A DNA stretch of 64,000 nucleotides from Acanthosepion esculentum (lineage: Eukaryota; Mollusca; Cephalopoda; Sepiida; Sepiidae). A program made the position numbers and the translations under genes. The notes below the pieces were generated by a model, which saw only the letters and a program-made list of their open reading frames with translations, did not search any database and was not told the origin of the DNA. The stretch spans positions 76,357,960 through 76,421,959 of the forward strand of contig OZ038485.1 of the NCBI GenBank assembly GCA_964036315.1. Direction: 5' to 3'. Below, in pieces: positions 57,525-64,000 of this stretch. Position 1 is the stretch's first letter. Each line of letters starts with the position of its first letter.

Positions 57525-57840
57525 AATATAACTTTTTTATTAATGCTATGTCCATTCAGGATGTAGATGATCATGGCTGTCTACAGAATCTGTTTCTTTA
57601 TTATTTGTGAATTTCTATTAATTGTGTATTGCTATGCATTCTTGGGAAAGATAGTGGAGTGGTTTCTCCTAGCCCTCTCCACAGTTATGAATTCATAGTT
57701 TTTTTCTTTTTGACTTGCTGCCACCTAAGACTGGAAAGCCCAGAGTACATTGCTATTTAACCTATAACTGGGAAAATACAACAACTTTCTGCAAAGAACT
57801 CTTGACACTGCTATTCATGTTAGTTCTCCAGTGATTTAAA
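57525..57840 (+). repeat. dispersed repeat R-B, copy 3
   Basis: Starts with TTAATGCTATGTCCATTCAG, GATGATCATGGCTGTCTACA, and TGGGAAAGATAGTGGAGTGG as in copies at 35040 and 49370. No coding frame. Confidence 0.65.
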
Positions 57841-60800
57841 GTAAAATGGGGGGGAAAAGGATGGTTGTGTAAATTTCTTTTTTTTCTTTACAAAAGACAA
57901 TCAAGCTTGGAATACCATTAATTTGTATTCATGGTAACAAAAATAGTGTTGTAACATGCAATAAAGAAATATATGATTTAATGTCTTCAACAATAAAAGG
58001 TTTAAAAGAGAAGAATGAACTGTTAGAAAGCAAAAGGATTTTTTTTATTGTAGATATAGACATGAAAGCTTTTGGAAACTGGTAAAGATGAAAGATGGAA
58101 TGAGATTTATGTTTAGACAGTGGTTAGTCTAACAAGCAGCCCAAGGAGTATCATCAGTAAATAATTACCTTTTGGCACAAAAGAAAAATAGGATGATGCA
58201 TAATGTCATACATTTTTTTATAATCAGCATAAGAGTTGGAACAGAGTCAAATTTCTATATTTATGATTTGTGCTGCCACTGCAGGTTATTAATTTATTCA
58301 GACTAATATTTTCTTCTTTCTCTTCTTACCATCATATTTTTACAAGTGTTTTCTTGTGATTATCTGCAGACACACTGACAAAAATGCATCAACTGTGACA
58401 ATATCAACAACGTTTGATACTTCAGTTGATTTACTTTTTTTTTGCTCTACAAGATGCAACCATTTTTCCCAGGTTATCATTGTTTTCTTTTAACACTATT
58501 TATGTTTCAAAATGGAGGTACTATTTTTTACTTTTTTATGACAGCAATTTAGAAACTTTCAATCAATTGTTTGAATTTACTGATAAACCAATTTGTTTCT
58601 TGTGTGTGCTGGTGTGAGGAACAAAGAAATTGATGTTTTAATCACTATGTGGAAAGAAAACTGTACACAGCTGAAATAGAGAAAAACAAACATAATATTT
58701 ATATTAACAACATCTTTTATCCTTTCTTTAATTAAAACAAGTCTTTGAATTGTTGTCCTATCTTTTTAGGTAATATATTTTGGACATTGAAAAATAGTCC
58801 TGAAATGTATAGTGATGTTATTCACATACATATTCTATAATGTTAATGTACTTCACATGTTTATAGAAAATAACCAGGTAGATGTGTTAGAAACACAGAT
58901 AATGCATGTTTATCAATAGTAAACATAGATTGAATTATTTGAGTGAAAAAAAGAACAAAAGGATGAAAATCTTAGTTTGTTTTTTGTATTTGTCTACACC
59001 ACATAAAGAGCACACCACATAATACTTTTGCAAGTTTAGAATTATAATTTACTATCTGTTCTTAATTCAATAATATATATTTGAAGAATTTCTTCAAAAC
59101 ATAAAATTGCTTGATTTTAAAAAGAGAAAAGGCCTATTCCTGTGAAATATTAAAAAAAGCTTAAAAATATAAATTTTATAATAATATAACTTACTTGTAG
59201 ACAAGCACACACTGAAAATGCATGTATATATATAAGCATATATTTACAGATTGAAAGAGAAAAACAAAAATGGCTAATGGCTTATTTCTACAAATTCAAG
59301 AGTTGTTTTCAAAATTTGGACATTATTATATTACAAAATAACAATATGAAAATCTATTACATTGATGCATAAATGCAGGACTAGTGCAAGGGTCTTGTGC
59401 ACCTCCCCCTAATCTTTGATATGCCCCCCCACCACTCCATACATCTCAAATTTTATAAAGTAGTGTTCATAAAAAATACAAATTTTATTAATTATTTCCA
59501 GTGATAGATTATATGCAATATAGAGGTGAATAAGAAAAATTGAAAAATAAATACAATGTATCTAAATACAAATTAGAGACATGGTATAATAGATCATTCC
59601 ATGTTAAATAAATCAATAATGAGTTGCAGCAATCTTTAAGATCAACTTGAGATTTTTCTTGTTAAAAAGTTGAATAATTTTAACACATTCAATATTATGG
59701 ATAAAAAATGGTGAATTTTATATAGTGTTTTTTTTTTCAAGACTTCGCACAAGTAAAACAAATTCACGGATATGGACAAAAAAATAAAGCCCCAAGAATG
59801 ATGTCAAAATCTGAAAATTTGTCATCCTTTAATAGTCAGTTATGCTTAGTTTAATTTCTAATGCATAGAAATGTAGGTAGAAAAAAGTAAATTTTGATAA
59901 GATAGCAAGGATCACAAAGCACTGCCCAGGGGACCCCAATCAGGCCCAACCAGTCAAGGGGAGGGTAGTATGCACCAGCTCTGCATATATGTATATAACA
60001 CTGATATATATTAGATTTCTGATTACAAATGTACATGAGTGATATTGATATCAATGAACACAGTGAGTCTACCAGTATAGAGTCACTGGAACTTCAGCAC
60101 TGATTGCAGTGGAGTCATCAGAATGAAGGGCGACAGGATTCCTAAGCAATTTTCTAATTTGTGAATTGGCTGAAAGAAAAAGCACACAAGCCAAAATTGA
60201 TATTGAGATATAAAGATTGTATCAAGAATACTCTGAAGAAGGTCAACATCATATAAAATGACTGGGAAAACCTAAAACCTAACTCTAGATCATTCATCCT
60301 GGAAGAAATCAGGGCACAATGATAAAATAAACCATAAACAGAATTATGCCATGCATAAAAGCTCAAGGGAGATATTTGTAATGGTCTTAATGTTAATTTT
60401 CCTGAAAATGTTACTAATGAATATGGTCGCATCTAAGCAGGCCTCAAAAATCATCAAAGACATCAGAGACAGAGAGATCATTCATTACACATTATGCAGC
60501 ATTTATGTAACAACTACAGCGAAAGATGCTAACATTGCCACATGTGTGCAAGAGAATGTATGGCCCTAACAGGATTTTTTAAAAAAACACACTGCTGCAA
60601 ATATTTGAGGATGGATCAAGTGATGACATTGCTTGAAGTTGAGTCTAAGCCATCAACACTAATGTGAAGCTATGAGAATATGATTCTGTAAAATACAATT
60701 AGATATCTCCTATTCCACCAGAAATATTATTTGATATATATCAGATATAATTATTTACAGTTATATATGACAATTCAAATAGAATAGCACTTAGGAAGAG

Positions 60801-63330
60801 AGGAAAAGATCCAATCTTTTGAACAACCCTCTTAATGTTGACAGAAATGAAAATACTGGATAGGGTATAACTTAATAGATACTCTCTGTCAACAGGTGCA
60901 GCTACTGATACTGCAGGTAAATGGCAGTTTTTCATTTGAATACACATCTGCTGAACACTGCATTTAATGCAGCAAATGACAAGTTACAAAGCCAAAGGCT
61001 CTGCTAGGTAGGTGATGCTCATTATATTAAGAGAAAAAATGTTTTAAAACCAAAGGCAAAATTACTGATTTTTATTATGAAAAAAACATCTATCATCAAT
61101 ACATATTAGTCTCCTTTTTCTTTTTTTACCATACTCATATTTCTGGGTGCATTTTAAAAATATACTCTATGTTAACTACACTCTAATTATAATAAAATAA
61201 ACAATTAAAAACAAAACAGAAAAATAAATGATAATGGTAGAAAACTTATTGAAAAACTAGCTATTAACTTTTAATAGTTAATTTTCTAATAAATTTAATA
61301 GCAAGAGACTAATGTAATAAAATAGTATTTCTCACCCATATTTAAGAATAACTTTTATATTAAGTATAATTAAAATTGGTAATATTTTAATTCCTGACCT
61401 TTTAAAGATTCTGGTAATAAATTATGCAAATAACAAACTCAATAATTCATGAAGTACATATGTTATGATCATAACAAGTGCTTTGGATATTTTCGTCAAT
61501 GACCAATCCTAAATATTAAATATCTGCCAAAAGTAACTCCCAATTATAGATAACAAAGAAATTTGGTCAGGTTTGCCTCCTAAATGTTTAATTTCATTGC
61601 TTTTCTGTCCTGAGAAGATTTATTCCATATCTAACATGAGTGGGATATAGAATAGACAATTTAACATTAGAATATTTTAACATTTAGTATTTTATATTTT
61701 CTATAATTTTTGACCAAAATGGAATCACTTTCATTACAGTAATGAAAATTTTGTTTTGCCCAAACTAAAAGTCTAAGCGGAATTCATAAAGAGAATCTTT
61801 AGTTCTGTTAAACTTACATGATTTTAGATAAGTTAAATTTTAATACTTTTAAAACAATACCAAAAAGTAAATTGAAGCAATTGCTATAAACTGCTGTTAA
61901 TTTGAAGTATGTAATTTTTTCCAGTAAGAAATCAACACTTTTCAGCAAGTTAAATAAATTCAATTATTCATAAGCTGGTATCTTCCAAAATGAAATTGTC
62001 ATGAATAATGTACTGACCTCATATTTACTATTACAACTAATATAAAAAGAAGTATTATTTGCATTAAAAATTATGAAAAATCTATAATCAACAATCATAA
62101 TAAAAATCTGGCATGTCAAATTTGAGGCACTTGGGTTTTACAAGTTAGACAGAAAAGATGAAATGCATGTTTTGTTTTACTACAAAATAATGTTTTTCTT
62201 GTTATTTGAAACTAAGATTGGCATAAAAAGGCTTATTATTCTAGCATATGGAAGAGCACTGCATATACTTGTCTTAACCATTGAACCATACTTGCAAGTT
62301 ATAATTCTTTTTCTTTGATCATTGTTTATATTTTCTTTATACTTCAAGTTATCTGCGATAAGAAGAGATTTTGATAAATGTTAAAATGATATCAACAGCA
62401 AGTGAAGTGAAATGGATTTGTAGACATAGTTTTTTATCTGAAGAATTTTTAGTTCTTTATAACCAAAAATTAAAAACATTCTTGATTTTTTTATCTTATT
62501 TATTTATTTATTTATTTATTATTATTATTATTATTTTATTTTTTGTACACCAAATGAATCTGTTAGGGAAGAAGAAAAATAGTAGAACAAATAAATGAGA
62601 ATCAGAATAAAAAAATACACACATATGCACATAGATATTTATATACAGTTACATGTGAAAAGTGTATAAATATATATATATGTGTGTAATATATTATATA
62701 TATTATTATTTATATATTATATGTGCAGTACTTATTAGAAAGCACTCAATATCAGAGATAGAGCTAACATATATATAATTACATATATCTGCATACCTAT
62801 ACACTAAATCAAATTATCACTCACACATGTACATGCATATATCCTTAAACATATGTTCTATTTACATATAAATACATATAAATTACATTTATATTCACAT
62901 TAAAACTAATAAAAATAATTTTACAAACACTTTCACTTACAAATATTTCAATATATATATTTACAAAATATAATATTTTCTCTTTTTATAATTATAAAAA
63001 CATGAATGAAAGTGGCTCAGTAAGTTCATGGGCAAACACAGTTCCTTATTGGATTTTACTCTGAAATTTCACTATACAATTATTATTCACCATTGAATTA
63101 AGTGCATTGAGGAAGGAAGAGATTATGTTGAAAAAATATTTCTTGTGTAATATAAATGCTTTTATTATCATAGATTATAAATTTATCATCCATAGTTGCA
63201 TAGATTATATACTGGTATTTTATAAAGTAATAAGGAGAACTATTAGAAAAGCTTGATTTATACAGGAAAAATATTTGAGTAATATGTAACTGTTACTGGG
63301 GAAAAAAGCTTGCATGCAGATAAAGAACAA
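57840..63330. other. long AT-rich stretch, no gene seen
   Basis: Open frames here (for example 58414-58617, 60154-60432, 60351-60569) are hydrophobic or Lys/Asn-rich and lack splice support. A fragment at 59380-59440 (GACTAGTGCAAGGGTCTTGT and a C-rich run) looks like a degraded repeat. Microsatellite clusters occur at 62495-62540 and 62660-62720. Confidence 0.5.
62495..62540. repeat. microsatellite (TTTA)n(TTA)n
   Basis: About six TTTA units are followed by about five ATT units. Confidence 0.93.
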
Positions 63331-63360
63331 GTTTAGTGAAAGAACAAAAAATAGAGGAGT

Positions 63361-64000
63361 ATGACAAGGATGCATTTTCTAAATTTATATAATCTGTACA
63401 GTGAAACAATCATAACAGAATTAGAAAACCTTCCAATATTTATTATTGGTAGACACAATCTTAATATAAGATATGCAGATGATGCTATGTTAATGGCAGA
63501 TTCAGAAAGAAAATGGAAAGTACTATTAGATAAGGTAGTAAAGGAAAACAACACGAAAGAACTAACCATTAAATGTATGAAGGTGGAATGCATTGTTGTC
63601 AGCAAAAGAAAAAGACCAAGTTATGATCTATTTAGTGGAGACATCAAAATCAAACAGGTGCAGAAATTTAACTATCTGGGTCGTATAATACAGGCAACAG
63701 AAAGTGATGTAGAAATCTGAAGGTGCATAGGAATAGTGAAAGGTGTCTTTCAGAAACTAAGCAAATTATTAAGAGATAAAATATCATTAGAAACAAAAAA
63801 AAGAGTGCTAAACTGATACGTAATATCTAATCTCCTATATGGCAGGGAGGCTGGACAATCTTTTCACAAACAAAGAAGACACTCAAAGTAACAGATCTGA
63901 TTCTATAAATGAATGATGAGAATACCATAGACAGAGCATGTAAGTAATCAATAAATTTTAAAAGTAGGAATTACAAGGAAACTACTACTAAAAATAAGGA
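63361..64000 (+). mobile_element. reverse transcriptase fragment of a second LINE family
   Basis: The plus strand encodes FLNLYNLYSETIITELENLP, NLNIRYADDAMLMADSE (catalytic YADD at about 63472), ECIVVSKRKRPSYDL, IKQVQKFNYLGRIIQATESD, a stop at 63718-63720, and in the same frame FQKLSKLLRDKISLETKKRV. After further breaks the window ends. These motifs follow the common endonuclease-reverse transcriptase LINE type of many metazoans and differ from the 54-57 kb family. Truncated at the left near 63340; dead. Confidence 0.85.

Overview
This is animal nuclear DNA: strongly AT-rich, full of microsatellites and of LINE, LTR, Tc1/pogo and Penelope-like remnants, with one multi-exon gene spread over about 29 kb. 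The large repeat-filled introns and the kinds of retroelement suggest a mollusc, most likely a cephalopod such as an octopus. That is an inference from style and remembered families, not a database result. No prokaryotic, viral-genome or rRNA features were seen.

The only well-supported host gene is on the minus strand. Six exons (29521-29427, 22528-22377, 21805-21183, 8215-8060, 3080-2991, 2407-2269) have GT/AG junctions and join in one open frame. A seventh, tiny start exon (31398-31387) also fits the frame. The product so far is at least 422 residues. It has a short helical N-terminus, a Ser/Pro-rich linker with a Pro run and a Thr-Pro minisatellite, then a long all-helical region that continues past the left edge. 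I do not recognise the family. A possible bidirectional promoter lies at 32640-32890. A probable last exon of a different, plus-strand gene lies at 44756-44830.

Layout: 1-1770 is the 3' part of a decayed Gypsy-type element inside the last visible intron. 1.8-31 kb is the host gene, its introns carrying 3' fragments of one LINE family, a solo LTR, a Tc1 fragment, two copies of a 1.5-kb interspersed repeat (one interrupted by a 332-bp insertion with a 19-bp target duplication) and an 11-unit hairpin-containing tandem array just inside intron 1. 35.65-40.92 kb is a complete but dead Gypsy element (LTRs, TSD, PBS, PPT) holding a nested LINE fragment. 45.25-49.34 kb is a second Gypsy element of another lineage with matching LTRs and TSD. 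50.5-52.3 kb holds Tc1 and pogo-like remnants. 53.8-57.4 kb is the best-preserved LINE copy, with an 895-codon endonuclease/reverse-transcriptase ORF that appears to be cut short by one nonsense change. 57.8-63.3 kb is AT-rich with no gene seen, and the window ends in another LINE reverse-transcriptase fragment.

The LINE copy at 54-57 kb gives the reference that explains at least nine other fragments in the window. The two Gypsy elements are nested among older repeats, so the window records several waves of insertion around a conserved gene.
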